64,000 nucleotides of DNA from Bacillota bacterium (GTDB lineage: Bacteria > Bacillota > Clostridia > Oscillospirales > Oscillospiraceae): positions 1 to 64,000 of the forward strand of contig JAETQY010000009.1 in assembly GCA_021770445.1 (NCBI GenBank), written 5' to 3'. The position numbers and the translations under genes were made by a program. This document shows, in pieces, positions 7,068 through 15,895 of the stretch. The notes under the pieces are model-generated. The model searched no databases and was not told where the DNA came from. It was given only the letters and a program-made list of their open reading frames with translations. Numbering within the stretch: the first letter of the stretch is position 1; every line of letters begins with the position of its first letter.

Positions 7068-9628
7068 CTCGCATATTTGAGGGCGCGGGCAAGCTCATCC
7101 GTGGAGTCATTGGTGGCCTTGTCCATCGCCTCAGAGGATTTCTGCTGTCCAGCGCGGTCCCCGTTGAACTGGTTGTTGATGTTGACGTTCTGCGTGATGA
7201 CCTTACTGGTGCTCCCCCCGACGGAGGTTTGCGCGGTATTGGGGGAAGCGACCGCCGACTTTGCCACCAGGCTGATGTCGCCGGTCAGGGATTGAAGGGT
7301 CAGGGCGGCCTTGGGGGCGAAGTCCCTCACCGCGTTGCCCAGCCTGTCAGTGAGGGCTTCAACGGCGGAGCCATTGTCCGGCACCTCGATATTCAGGCTG
7401 TTGGCGAGTTTCCCCGCGATGGCCTCAGCGGCCGAGATGACCTTGGGGGCGGATTGCTCAATACCGGCAGCCAGGCCGCCCATGAAGTCAGGCATCCAGC
7501 TCTGGTAATCGGTCAATGGGCCCTCATCAGGGACGGAGAAGTGCAGGAAGGATTTGATCTTGTCGGCCACGCCCTTCACAGCGTCCGTAACTTTCCCTAC
7601 GGCCCCGGTGATCCCGTCCACTATGCCGCCGATGATGTCAGCGCCCCACTGGAGGGCTTGTGCGGGCAGACCAGTGATCCAGTCGATGGCCGCCTGGAAG
7701 CCGTTCACGATGGAGTCCTTGATGTTGCCGACGGTGGTGGTGATGCCCTCCCATATCGTGTTGAACACGCTGGAGATGACATTCCACAAGGTCTCCAGGA
7801 TCGCAGTAACGATGTTGACGATCCCGTTCCACACATCGGAGATGAGCGTTTTCACGTCCTCCCACAACTGCCCCCAATTACCGGAGAACAGATCGGAGAA
7901 GATGGCGAAGAGGTCCGCCAGCACATCGAGGGCCGCCCCAAATACCGCCTTTATGACCTCCCAAACACCGGATAGGTAGGTGATGATGGTACTGCCCCAG
8001 GTATCCCAAAACGCTTTGAGAGCGTCGAAGGCTACCTTTACGATGGCGCCGATGATCGTGCAGGCAGCTTGGAAGATAGCCTTTATCGCATCCCACGCGG
8101 CGGAGAGAATTTGCTTTATCCCGTTCCAGATGTTGGAGAAGGACGTTTTAAGCTGCTCCCCGTGTTTCTCCCAAAACTTCAGGAGCCCGCCGAAGATCGT
8201 GGTTGCCACCGTCTTTATCACATTCCAGACAGTGAGGAGGATCGTTTTTATCGCGGTCCACGCGGCAGAGAGGGCGCTTTTGATCTGCTCCCCGTGTTCC
8301 TGCCAGAAACGGGTCAGGCCGCTAAATATGGATATTGCCAGGTTCTTGATGAGGTTCCACGCGGCGGCCAGCATGGTCTTGATGCTGTCCCACACCATGC
8401 GGAAGGCTTTCAGCACAGCTTCGCCGTGTTCCTTCCACCAGTCCTGAAGGGCGCCGAAGATGGACAGGGCCACACCCTTGATGACCTCCCAGGTTTTCTT
8501 CAGGAATGAGGTTACGGCCTCCCACGCCTTGAAAATGGCCTGCCTGGCGTTATCTGCGCCAATGCCAGCCTTATCGAAGAGGGAACCGATCATGCTGTCG
8601 TTGCCCTGCAAGAAATTGATGAAGTCCTCCACCAGGAGGGCCAGCAGAACGATGACGGCGACGATGGCGACGGCTTTTAGGTTGATCCCGTCCACCAGCT
8701 TCAGGATGGATTGGAGCCCGGACGTGATCTTTGTGAAATTGAAGGCGGCGAATATCGCCCCCGCCGTGATTGCCACCAGGCGGAGGAGCTTATCCGTCCC
8801 GCCCAACTTATCAGACAGCCACTCAATCCGGGTCTGCACCTTTCGGAGCACATCCATCACCATGTTGAAGCCTCGGACCATCGTGGTCCCGATGGCGGTG
8901 GAGATACCCAGGGTCTCATCCATGCTGGCGACCCACTGGCCCCACTGGTTTCGGATGTTCAGTAGGGCGTCGCTGATGTTGTACTTGGTGTTGGCGAACG
9001 CGGCCCCGATCTCATCCGCGCTGTCAACGAAGGTGGCCTTCAGGTCGGCCAGGGAGATTTTCCCGTCAGACGCCAGTTGTTCGAGCTGGTCCGTGGTGGA
9101 ACCCAGGCGCTTATTCAGTAGGGCTACCGCCTCCGGGGATTGCTCCAATAGCTGGCTGATGGTTTCGCTGTCAACCTTGCCCTTGGCGAAGGATTTGTTG
9201 ATGGACTCCATCAGCCCCGCTATTTGGTCATTGGTCTTGCCGGCGGTCTTGAATAGCTGGGTGGCAGCGTTGTTGAAGCTGATGGCCTCATCAACGGTGC
9301 CGAAGAGCTCCGAGTTTTCCTGGACCAGGCTGGAAACGGTCTTTGCTGTATCGGCGTAGCTGGATCGGGTGGCGTTAGCGGCCTCCAGGATTTTACGCTG
9401 GATTTCTTCCTGATCCCCCATCGCGCTGGTGGCCTGGTTTATCATGGTGTTGACGGTTGAAAACTCTTCAGAGATAGCGTTCAACCCCACAAGAGAGAAG
9501 CCGATGCCAATGGCGCCCAGGAGCTTTCCTGCTTTGTCCTTCAGGTCATTGATGCCCTGCTCGGCCTGGCGCTCGGACTCTTCGTTGATCTTGAACCCAA
9601 GGCCGACCAGCAGCTCACGGATGGTCAA
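7064..9628 (-). CDS. tail tape measure protein
   Basis: An 854-residue protein, by far the longest in the tail cluster. The N-terminal 220 residues have the tape-measure signature (ESERQAEQGINDLKDKAG, SLVQENSELFGTVDEAISF, EQLASDGKISLADLKATF). The middle is alpha-helical with hydrophobic segments and at least three tandem repeats of about 46 residues with the pattern FW-EHGE ... AW-IK. The start is TTG 9628, overlapping the frameshift-extended chaperone stop by 4 nt (TTGA). It sets tail length. Confidence 0.93.
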   Translation of the reverse strand: MTIRELLVGLGFKINEESERQAEQGINDLKDKAGKLLGAIGIGFSLVGLNAISEEFSTVNTMINQATSAMGDQEEIQRKILEAANATRSSYADTAKTVSSLVQENSELFGTVDEAISFNNAATQLFKTAGKTNDQIAGLMESINKSFAKGKVDSETISQLLEQSPEAVALLNKRLGSTTDQLEQLASDGKISLADLKATFVDSADEIGAAFANTKYNISDALLNIRNQWGQWVASMDETLGISTAIGTTMVRGFNMVMDVLRKVQTRIEWLSDKLGGTDKLLRLVAITAGAIFAAFNFTKITSGLQSILKLVDGINLKAVAIVAVIVLLALLVEDFINFLQGNDSMIGSLFDKAGIGADNARQAIFKAWEAVTSFLKKTWEVIKGVALSIFGALQDWWKEHGEAVLKAFRMVWDSIKTMLAAAWNLIKNLAISIFSGLTRFWQEHGEQIKSALSAAWTAIKTILLTVWNVIKTVATTIFGGLLKFWEKHGEQLKTSFSNIWNGIKQILSAAWDAIKAIFQAACTIIGAIVKVAFDALKAFWDTWGSTIITYLSGVWEVIKAVFGAALDVLADLFAIFSDLFSGNWGQLWEDVKTLISDVWNGIVNIVTAILETLWNVISSVFNTIWEGITTTVGNIKDSIVNGFQAAIDWITGLPAQALQWGADIIGGIVDGITGAVGKVTDAVKGVADKIKSFLHFSVPDEGPLTDYQSWMPDFMGGLAAGIEQSAPKVISAAEAIAGKLANSLNIEVPDNGSAVEALTDRLGNAVRDFAPKAALTLQSLTGDISLVAKSAVASPNTAQTSVGGSTSKVITQNVNINNQFNGDRAGQQKSSEAMDKATNDSTDELARALKYAR

Positions 9629-9846
9629 CGGCTGTCACCTCCTGCCTTGATTTCCTCCAGGCGGCCAGCCTCCACGTCGTTGTCCATCTCATAGAGGGCG
9701 AACAGCTTCAGGGCTTCGTCAAGGGTGTAAACCTCTTTGAGTTCCTGCATAGAGGCCAGCCGCGCCTTGACGAGGACATACATCCTCATCTCCAGCTCAC
9801 CGAACTGTGTCAGGTCAAGGGAGCCGTATTTTGCATATTCAGGGGG
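9625..9846 (-). CDS. -1 frameshift extension of tail assembly chaperone
   Basis: After a run of five C (minus strand, positions 9842-9846) near the end of the upstream chaperone gene, the -1 frame stays open for about 74 codons to a TGA at 9625-9627, just touching the tape-measure start. Its product is helical and well-formed (YGSLDLTQFGELEMRMYV, then LDEALKLFALYEMDND). There is no ribosome site or good start of its own, so the usual tail-chaperone G/GT frameshift is the simplest reading. The slippery site is frame GAC CCC CTG read back as GGA CCC CCT. Confidence 0.65.
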   Translation of the reverse strand, partial: PPEYAKYGSLDLTQFGELEMRMYVLVKARLASMQELKEVYTLDEALKLFALYEMDNDVEAGRLEEIKAGGDSR

Positions 9847-10331
9847 TCCGTCGCCTCCCGCTCGCCGCCCAGCCCATATTGGGCGGCGAGCTTCTTGAAA
9901 AAACCGGAGAAGTTCACTTTGATAACCTCGAAGATGAGCATGAACATCTCATCCAGTCCGCCGCAGAACAACTCATCCACGGTGTCGTTGTCCAGCTTTT
10001 TGTTGTCGGAGTCATCGCCGCCGATGGAAACGCTGATGTTTCCGTGGACCACCAGCAGCTCCCGGCAGAGGTATTCCAGCTTATCGCCAGAGAGACCGGA
10101 AAAGGCCCCCTGCAAGGCGGGGGCCAGTTCCGAAAGGTCGGCGTCCAGGGACTTCTTCCCGCCGCTCTTGTCGCCGGAATACTTCAGGGCCACGGGGGCG
10201 ATGCCGGCCAGCATGGGGGCCGCCACCCCGGCCAGGTCGCCGGTCATCTTGGCGGCGGTGAAGGCGGGAAACGGGCGGATGTAGAACTTGTTTTCACCGA
10301 TGGTCTTGACTGTGGGCTTGAATTGCTTCAT
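9810..10331 (-). CDS. tail assembly chaperone (short frame)
   Basis: A 173-residue protein directly upstream of the tape measure and downstream of sheath and tube, the conserved place for tail assembly chaperones. The N-terminus (FKPTVKTIGENKFYIRPFPAFTAAKM) and the LSGDKLEYLCRELLVVHGNI helix resemble XkdN-like chaperones. The zero frame ends soon after a C5 run, where a -1 shift would fuse it to the frame at 9625-9846. Confidence 0.75.
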   Translation of the reverse strand: MKQFKPTVKTIGENKFYIRPFPAFTAAKMTGDLAGVAAPMLAGIAPVALKYSGDKSGGKKSLDADLSELAPALQGAFSGLSGDKLEYLCRELLVVHGNISVSIGGDDSDNKKLDNDTVDELFCGGLDEMFMLIFEVIKVNFSGFFKKLAAQYGLGGEREATDPLNMQNTAPLT

Positions 10332-10348
10332 ACCTGTTCCTCACTTTC

Positions 10349-10774
10349 TTACTCGGTGATCTCACCGATGCCGGTGTGGATTTCCCACTCGTTGTTGGTG
10401 GCTTCCTTGCCCCGGACGCGGGTTGCGGGCTTCGGAACCCACGCCTGATCGGCGCTGAACAGAAGGCCGCCCATCAGGTCCTGGACCATGATGGGTTCGA
10501 TGGCGTCCCCGGTCTCCTGGTCGCGGTTATAGAGCTCCTGGAAGTAGGTGTTGCTGTCGCTGGTCTGGAGCAGCGTGACCTTGACCACGAAGCTGTGGTC
10601 CGGGCTCATGGAGCGGACGATCTCGCCGTCGCACCCGGTTTTCTTTGTGGTGCCGTCGCCAGAGGGCTCGACGCTCACATAGCTGTCATCAGCGTAACCG
10701 GAGACCGCATGGGAGCCAATGGCAATCAGGACCTTTTTGGGATCATAGGTTTTCAACTTACCTGCCTTAGACAT
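10349..10774 (-). CDS. tail tube protein, DUF3277 family
   Basis: A 141-residue protein with the DUF3277 pattern: TYDPKKVLIAIGSHAVSGYAD, then TGCDGEIVRSMSPDHSFVVKVTLLQTSDSN and a DLMGGLLFSADQAW strand. This family forms the inner tube and follows the DUF3383 sheath in many Firmicute myophages, as here. Confidence 0.85.
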   Translation of the reverse strand: MSKAGKLKTYDPKKVLIAIGSHAVSGYADDSYVSVEPSGDGTTKKTGCDGEIVRSMSPDHSFVVKVTLLQTSDSNTYFQELYNRDQETGDAIEPIMVQDLMGGLLFSADQAWVPKPATRVRGKEATNNEWEIHTGIGEITE

Positions 10775-10788
10775 GATGCGTCACCTCC

Positions 10789-11976
10789 TCAGTAGGAATA
10801 GACCAGGGACCCGTTCACCTTGACGGCGTGGATGGCCCCGGCCAGGATGGCAGAGAACTTACAGTCGATGAGCTTCCGGGAAGCCTTCTGCTCATCGGTC
10901 AGGTTGGCGGCCAGGGGGACGGAGGTGATGTAACCGGGGATACGGTTATTCTCTTCGTCGTAGGCGTCCTCAGCGATGCCGCCCCGGCGGACACCCTCCT
11001 TCAGGCTGGCTATCATCTGGTTGTGGATGATGCCGATACCCTTGTCGGTGTAGGGAATCTTGCTCTGCTTCACAAGGGTGTTGATGATCCGCAACTGCAT
11101 ATCGTTCTTCAGCCAGTCGCGGAACCGGATCACGTCGATCCACTCTCCGGCCCGAACCTTGCCGCCCTGGACCAGCCCGGTGTTGCCAACCTTGATGTAG
11201 TAGCTGGCCGGTTCCTTCTCCAGGGTGTTGATGGTGGTGGAGCTAAACTTGGAGATGTTGACCGATGCCAGGGACTTGTTCACCCAGGTCTCAGAGCCGG
11301 TGGGATAGGACAGGAAGCGAACGGCGATGGCGACGTGCATACAACGGTCGGCGGGGATCGTCTTGGGGCCGTCCTCATAGCAGACGCCGAAGGAGCGGTA
11401 GTAGATGTCGGACACGGGGTTGTTGCCGGGGGTGCCGTAGGCATATCCGAACATCTTCTCCCGGCTCTCAGTCCACTCGGCCATGATCTCCAGGTCATCT
11501 TCAGGGATACCAGCAGCCAGGGCCACATACCAGCCGGTCTCGGCTTCCTCGGCGCGGCTCAGGGTCAGATTGGGAGACTCCAGCGCGGCGGGACCAGCCA
11601 CCTGGGGGTCCGGGGTGGTGCCTCCGGCATCCTCACCGCCGGTCTCAGCTTCCTCGGTGTCGCCGGTTCCTGCATCCTCACTGGTAGGCTCGACGGGCTT
11701 CTGGACCGCGATGAAGATGTAGGACGGCTTGGTGGTCTGGCTGAAGGCGACGCGGGCGGCGGTGCCCACGGGATCAGCGTCGGCGCCCTCAGACACCCAG
11801 CCGGCCTCGTTCACCTCATCCAGGCCAGAGTAAACGCCCACATCGGGCGGGGGAGTCGTGCCCGGCTTTTTGGGGCCCGGCCCGACAATCAGGATGTTGT
11901 CGAAGCTGGCACCACTACTGACAACGCTCTGGAGGTCAATGGTGATGTCAACGATCCTGCTGAGATTGTTACTCAA
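10789..11976 (-). CDS. contractile tail sheath protein, DUF3383 family
   Basis: A 395-residue protein. The N-terminus (SRIVDITIDLQSVVSSGASF, ILIVGPG) and C-terminus (PLAANLTDEQKASRKLIDCKF, then AILAGAIHAVKVNGSLVYSY) are those of the DUF3383 sheath group. About residues 90-135 form an acidic, Thr/Gly-rich insertion (TSEDAGTGDTEEAETGGEDA) likely exposed on the sheath surface. The start is TTG 11976, nine bases after GGAG, overlapping the upstream stop by 4 nt. Confidence 0.88.
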   Translation of the reverse strand: MSNNLSRIVDITIDLQSVVSSGASFDNILIVGPGPKKPGTTPPPDVGVYSGLDEVNEAGWVSEGADADPVGTAARVAFSQTTKPSYIFIAVQKPVEPTSEDAGTGDTEEAETGGEDAGGTTPDPQVAGPAALESPNLTLSRAEEAETGWYVALAAGIPEDDLEIMAEWTESREKMFGYAYGTPGNNPVSDIYYRSFGVCYEDGPKTIPADRCMHVAIAVRFLSYPTGSETWVNKSLASVNISKFSSTTINTLEKEPASYYIKVGNTGLVQGGKVRAGEWIDVIRFRDWLKNDMQLRIINTLVKQSKIPYTDKGIGIIHNQMIASLKEGVRRGGIAEDAYDEENNRIPGYITSVPLAANLTDEQKASRKLIDCKFSAILAGAIHAVKVNGSLVYSY

Positions 11977-12719
11977 TTCAGCTCACTCCTTTTCGTTTCA
12001 GTGACTTCAACCTCTGTGAAGTACCCGGTCCGCTTCTCGGCAATTTCCTTGTTCCTGCCGCCGCTTTCCGTGGGCTTCCACTCGGGTTCGATATGGGGCG
12101 GGAGCACCTGTCCCGGGGTATCAGGATCAACCGGGGTTGTGGGCTTTCCTGGCTCATCGGGTTTCCCGGGTTCTCCAGGTTCGCCGGGGTCTGGCCCCGG
12201 GGTAGGCCCGGGGCCAGGCTGGTCGATCTTGATGCTGGACTCATCCAGGACCCCGGCGAAGCCAACAGCAGCAACAGTGAAGTTGACGTTGAACTCTACC
12301 AGGGCCCGGTACTCATAGGAAACATCGTTGATAATCGCGGAGGTGTCCTGGACGGGTCCATCCACCAGCATGGAGAGGTTTTGAAGGTTCAGCTCGTTTG
12401 TGACCATCTCGGACATCATGTAATTTACATAGTCGGTCAGGTCTCCAACGGCCGTGTTCTCCATCGCCCCATTGGGGAGCCTGAAGCCGTTGGTGAAAAG
12501 CTGGACCTCCAGTTTTGCGGTGGTGGGATAAAAAGAACACAGCTCCCCGTCAATGAATTGCTCGACGGGGAACTGCGTTGACTGCGCTGGGCCAAAGGCC
12601 AGCTTGACCAGGGGTTTACCCTTCTTTGCGCTTTTGGTGTTCGCCATTTCGACGGATGCTCCGGTGAAGTATGCAGCGGTGATCCCATAGACCGCCCGTT
12701 TCATTTCGGTGTAGGTCAT
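11973..12719 (-). CDS. neck/tail terminator protein with Pro-Gly-rich insert
   Basis: A 248-residue protein matching the phage neck terminator (LIC_12616-like) family in its first 165 residues (MKRAVYGITAAYF, GRLPNGAMENT-like turn, LVDGPVQDTSAIINDVSYEYRALVEF). Residues about 170-205 are a collagen-like Pro/Gly tract (GPGPTPGPDPGEPGEPG and similar). Position just upstream of the sheath agrees with the neck role, where it stops tube growth and joins the head. Confidence 0.72.
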   Translation of the reverse strand: MTYTEMKRAVYGITAAYFTGASVEMANTKSAKKGKPLVKLAFGPAQSTQFPVEQFIDGELCSFYPTTAKLEVQLFTNGFRLPNGAMENTAVGDLTDYVNYMMSEMVTNELNLQNLSMLVDGPVQDTSAIINDVSYEYRALVEFNVNFTVAAVGFAGVLDESSIKIDQPGPGPTPGPDPGEPGEPGKPDEPGKPTTPVDPDTPGQVLPPHIEPEWKPTESGGRNKEIAEKRTGYFTEVEVTETKRSELN

Positions 12720-13102
12720 TTGGGCACCTCCACTTCCGGCGGGCCAATGCCCTCGGACCCCGGGGCCATCTCAGCGAACTCGGCCTCAGTGTGGGCCAGG
12801 ATGGTGTGATCCCACGTCTGGCAGGATTTACACTCATACCAGCGGCCATCATAGTACAGCCGGTCTCCCTCTGTCCCGGTTTCCTCATCGGCGGGCTGGA
12901 ACTTGGTCTCGCCTATGGACTTGATCCGCCTCACGGTCCGCTCCCCTTCAGGAAGTGCCTGGAGCTCATCACTGGAGAGAGGCTGGACGTTCAGCGTCAC
13001 CAGGAAGTCCTCATGGCCGCCCGGGGCGGAGTATCCGCCGCAGTTGGTATCCGGTTTGAGGCGGCGGGCCACATACTGGTGTTTGAAAAATCCGAACAGC
13101 AT
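12716..13102 (-). CDS. putative head-tail joining protein
   Basis: A 128-residue protein in the head-tail connector cluster; I do not recognise the family with certainty. It has an all-beta look (YSAPGGHEDFLVTLNVQPL, IKSIGETKFQ, DRLYYDGRWYECKSCQTWDH) resembling small head-closure proteins that also carry a RLYYDGRWYE-type strand pair. It overlaps the neck terminator by 4 nt. Confidence 0.55.
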   Translation of the reverse strand: MLFGFFKHQYVARRLKPDTNCGGYSAPGGHEDFLVTLNVQPLSSDELQALPEGERTVRRIKSIGETKFQPADEETGTEGDRLYYDGRWYECKSCQTWDHTILAHTEAEFAEMAPGSEGIGPPEVEVPK

Positions 13103-13564
13103 TTAAGCCCTCCCTTTCTTGTCGATGACGGTCATTACCGACTGCCTCATGCGCCCGGTGTCAATCAGCGGCTTGTCGGACTTCTTCTTCCTGATCGTGC
13201 TCTCGGCATTGGGCTCGAACTCGCCGTCCACGATGGTTTCCTGGATCAGCCCCTTTTGGAATACTGCGATCTCCTTCAGGATTTGCTCCGCCGTCGTGGT
13301 GCCGTCACACAGCTTTCCGATCTGCGCTTGGCAGAAGGCGATGACCTTGTCCTTGTTATCATCCACGCTCTTCCGCATGAACGGTCTGGAGGGAGCCCGG
13401 GATGTCCCGACCTCATTGAAGGCCGCGATGTCCACAAGGTCCACGCCGTCCTCGCTGGAGCCCTGCCCCTGCTGGAACCCGGCGTAGCTCATCAGCTCAC
13501 CCAGCTTCTTCAACTCCTGGTAAAACCGCTTGCCTTCCGGGGTGGTCTCATCAATCACAGCCAT
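13103..13564 (-). CDS. tail completion protein, HK97 gp10/Mu gpG-like
   Basis: A 153-residue protein with the motif DIAAFNEVGTSRAPSRPFMR (FNEFGT-x-x-P-x-RPF in the family) near the middle and PLIDTGRMRQSVMTVI near the end. These two motifs define HK97-gp10-like and virion-morphogenesis tail completion proteins. It abuts both neighbours. Confidence 0.83.
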   Translation of the reverse strand: MAVIDETTPEGKRFYQELKKLGELMSYAGFQQGQGSSEDGVDLVDIAAFNEVGTSRAPSRPFMRKSVDDNKDKVIAFCQAQIGKLCDGTTTAEQILKEIAVFQKGLIQETIVDGEFEPNAESTIRKKKSDKPLIDTGRMRQSVMTVIDKKGRA

Positions 13565-13968
13565 CAGCGTTCACCTGCCGATACAATGGACATCACGAAG
13601 ATCCTCCGCAGGTTCAGATACTCCAGACCGTATGAGGTGAGGGCGTACCAGCTATCGTCATTGGTGTTCATGTTTGCGGTGTTGAACGATACGCTGGTAC
13701 TGCCCTCAGATACACTCGCCAGCCCAAAGCCGGATGCGGCGTTGACCGTCGAAGAGCCGCCAGCGCCCAGGGGATTTTCGCCCTTCCCGGCCAGCTTCAG
13801 GCGGTGGGCGGCAAGAAGCGCGAGGACCTGGTTATAAACCCGGCCAAAGCGTTTCTTGCTCACCAGGGGTTCGCAGAGCTCCAGCATCCCCCGCACCTCG
13901 GAGTCCTTCACGTCCTTGAACTCGGGGGCAATCAGGCGGAAGGTTTTCAACGGGTTGAGCTGTGCCAT
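13564..13968 (-). CDS. head-tail adaptor, DUF4054 family
   Basis: A 134-residue helical protein: FRLIAPEFKDVKDSEVRGML, then RFGRVYNQVLALLAAHRLKL and a small beta/turn region with SVSEGSTSVSF. This is the DUF4054 adaptor layout found between capsid and tail completion genes. Overlaps the next gene start by 1 nt. Confidence 0.75.
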   Translation of the reverse strand: MAQLNPLKTFRLIAPEFKDVKDSEVRGMLELCEPLVSKKRFGRVYNQVLALLAAHRLKLAGKGENPLGAGGSSTVNAASGFGLASVSEGSTSVSFNTANMNTNDDSWYALTSYGLEYLNLRRIFVMSIVSAGER

Positions 13969-13983
13969 GTCGATCCCTCCTTC

Positions 13984-14280
13984 TTACTCGCCCTCGGACT
14001 CGCCCTCAGACTGGCCTTCTCCGCCGTTCTCCTGGCTTCCGCCGCCCTGGGTATCCTCGGTATCGCCACCGTCGGCGGGAGCCCCCTTGCTGCCTTTCCC
14101 GGCCTTCCCGGAGCCCTTCCCCGCAGACTTCCCGGTGACGATCTGGATATCGCCGCGCTTGATGAAGAGGGACACGACCGGGGCGCTCTTCAGGGAATCG
14201 TCTACGGTCTCCACCTCATCCGGAAGGATCGTGACCGCCCCGATATGGACGATCTTGGTGCTGGTGTTTTTGATCTTCAT
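13984..14280 (-). CDS. small head-cluster protein with low-complexity tail
   Basis: A 98-residue protein. Residues 1-50 form a compact beta unit (IVHIGAVTILPDEVETVDD, FIKRGDIQIVTG) that resembles small head-decoration or fibre-base proteins; the remaining half is Gly/Ser/Glu-rich and likely disordered. It lies directly downstream of the capsid gene. Function uncertain. Confidence 0.6.
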   Translation of the reverse strand: MKIKNTSTKIVHIGAVTILPDEVETVDDSLKSAPVVSLFIKRGDIQIVTGKSAGKGSGKAGKGSKGAPADGGDTEDTQGGGSQENGGEGQSEGESEGE

Positions 14281-14299
14281 GTTGTTCGCCGCTCCTTTC

Positions 14300-15367
14300 T
14301 TACAGGCCCACGATAATCAGCGCGGACATGGGGTAGTAGATGACCGCGCCAGCGACGCGGGACTCGCAGGGGATTTTGACCTCCAGGTTGTCGTTCTGAG
14401 CGGGGTGCTGGAGGAAGGGCATGGGAATCTCGATGGAGAGCTTGTCGGCGTCGTACTTGTAGAGAATACCGACGCCCTGGCCCGGAGTGGCGGAGCCCTT
14501 CTTCGCAGCGTAGGGGTTGGTCACGACGGCGGTGCTGTTCAGCTCAGGGCAGGGCTTGAATTCCAGCTCGGGGAGATTGTCCTTCAGGTACTTCAGGACG
14601 GAGACATCGGTGCCCTCGATCCGGCGGAGGCTCAGGGCGGTGTAAACGTCGCTGGGCATACCGAAGGTATCAGGGACCTCGACGTGCTGGGTGGTGTCAT
14701 CCATCAGCGTGAGAGCATCCTTCACATCCTCGATGATCTCATCAGCCTGCTTCTTGCTCCAGGAGGTTTCCTTGGAGGCGGCGCCGGGGGTCAGGGCCAT
14801 GACAGGGATGCCGTTGTCATCGGACAGGACGCCGATCAGCTTGTTGGCCTTGTCACCGCGCCAGGCCAGCGTGTTGGTCAGGAGGTCGATGTGGTAGCGG
14901 GCGGACTCGCCCCGGCGGGTATCCAGGGACTTACCGGCCAGACGGGCGGCCCGCATCTCCTGGATGTTGTAGCCGAAGGAATCACCGATGCCCTTCACAT
15001 AGCCGGTCTTGGCCTCACCCTTGATGTCCACGCGGGGAAGGTCCGTCGCGTAGTTGCTGATGATCTTGGCGAAGCCGGTCTTTTCGTAGCCGTAGTAGGT
15101 GAAGCTCTCGGCCCCTTCCGGGACCTCATGGGTCACGGGGAACATCTTCAGGGCGGTGAACTCGGGGTACTGCTTGTCGTAGGTCTTGGACTTGATGTAG
15201 TCCAGTTCCCGGGCGAAGAACACCGCCGCCGCATCCGCGCTGTCAAAGCGCATACCGGGGGAGCCCGCCAGGGTGGCGGGGATGTTGGAGTTCTTCAGCG
15301 CCAGGAAGTCCGCCTGATCGTAGAAGTCAGACGGGTTGTTGGCGTCATAGCGAATGATCTTGTCCAT
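14300..15367 (-). CDS. major capsid protein, DUF2184 family
   Basis: About 355 residues. The central QEMRAARLAGKSLDTRRGES segment and PYAAKKGSATPGQGVG loop fit the DUF2184 capsid group found with DUF2213 proteases and DUF1073 portals. I take ATG 15367 as start because a GGAGG lies eight bases before it; a TTG two codons upstream is the alternative. It follows the cement protein gene, as in related phages. Confidence 0.85.
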   Translation of the reverse strand: MDKIIRYDANNPSDFYDQADFLALKNSNIPATLAGSPGMRFDSADAAAVFFARELDYIKSKTYDKQYPEFTALKMFPVTHEVPEGAESFTYYGYEKTGFAKIISNYATDLPRVDIKGEAKTGYVKGIGDSFGYNIQEMRAARLAGKSLDTRRGESARYHIDLLTNTLAWRGDKANKLIGVLSDDNGIPVMALTPGAASKETSWSKKQADEIIEDVKDALTLMDDTTQHVEVPDTFGMPSDVYTALSLRRIEGTDVSVLKYLKDNLPELEFKPCPELNSTAVVTNPYAAKKGSATPGQGVGILYKYDADKLSIEIPMPFLQHPAQNDNLEVKIPCESRVAGAVIYYPMSALIIVGL

Positions 15368-15382
15368 CGTCAAATCCTCCTT

Positions 15383-15895
15383 TTAAGCGTTGCCGCCGGC
15401 GGTGGCGGTGCTCATCTGGTTATACAGCTCAATCGCGGCCAGGCCGTTGGACCCGACCTCGATGATCCGGGCGTTGATCGGGATGCCGCCGCCCTCAGCG
15501 TCGGTGGTGAAGCGGCCGGCCCCATCGTCGCCAGTCACCAGGTACACGGGATCACCATAGCTGGGCTCATCGCCCTCCGCCATCTTCACCCACACGCGGC
15601 CATGCCGCATGACGCTGACCTGGTAGCCGTTGGGGATGATGAGGTTGTTCTTCATGTCCAGCTCGTTGGAGCCGCCGTACATCACGACGCCCACGAACTT
15701 ATCCGCCGTCGTGCCCTCAGCGGGCAGGGCGATGTCCGCGCCGGGGTTGGGGCCATGCACCACACCGACGCCGGGGAGCAGAACACCGTCGGCCTCCGTG
15801 TTGCGGAAGGAATCGACGGTGTGAACGGTCAGGTCGAACAGGGAACCGGCAGTACCCTTGGGGGTCTGCTGGGAGTATTCAGTCCACAGGCTCAT
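15383..15895 (-). CDS. capsid cement/decoration protein (Gp24/DUF2190-like)
   Basis: A 170-residue beta-rich protein (KGTAGSLFDLTVHTVDSF, DKFVGVVMYGG, YQVSVMRHGRVWVKMAEGDE, GDPVYLVTGDD). The GxVWV followed by GDPVY pattern is that of structural cement proteins that trimerise on the capsid surface. Directly between the protease/scaffold and capsid genes. Confidence 0.8.
   Translation of the reverse strand: MSLWTEYSQQTPKGTAGSLFDLTVHTVDSFRNTEADGVLLPGVGVVHGPNPGADIALPAEGTTADKFVGVVMYGGSNELDMKNNLIIPNGYQVSVMRHGRVWVKMAEGDEPSYGDPVYLVTGDDGAGRFTTDAEGGGIPINARIIEVGSNGLAAIELYNQMSTATAGGNA

Noticed and set aside
10828..12318. Plus-strand open frame of about 496 codons across the sheath gene
   Set aside because: Antisense shadow of the sheath and neck genes with biased Gly/Val/Asp composition and no family features.
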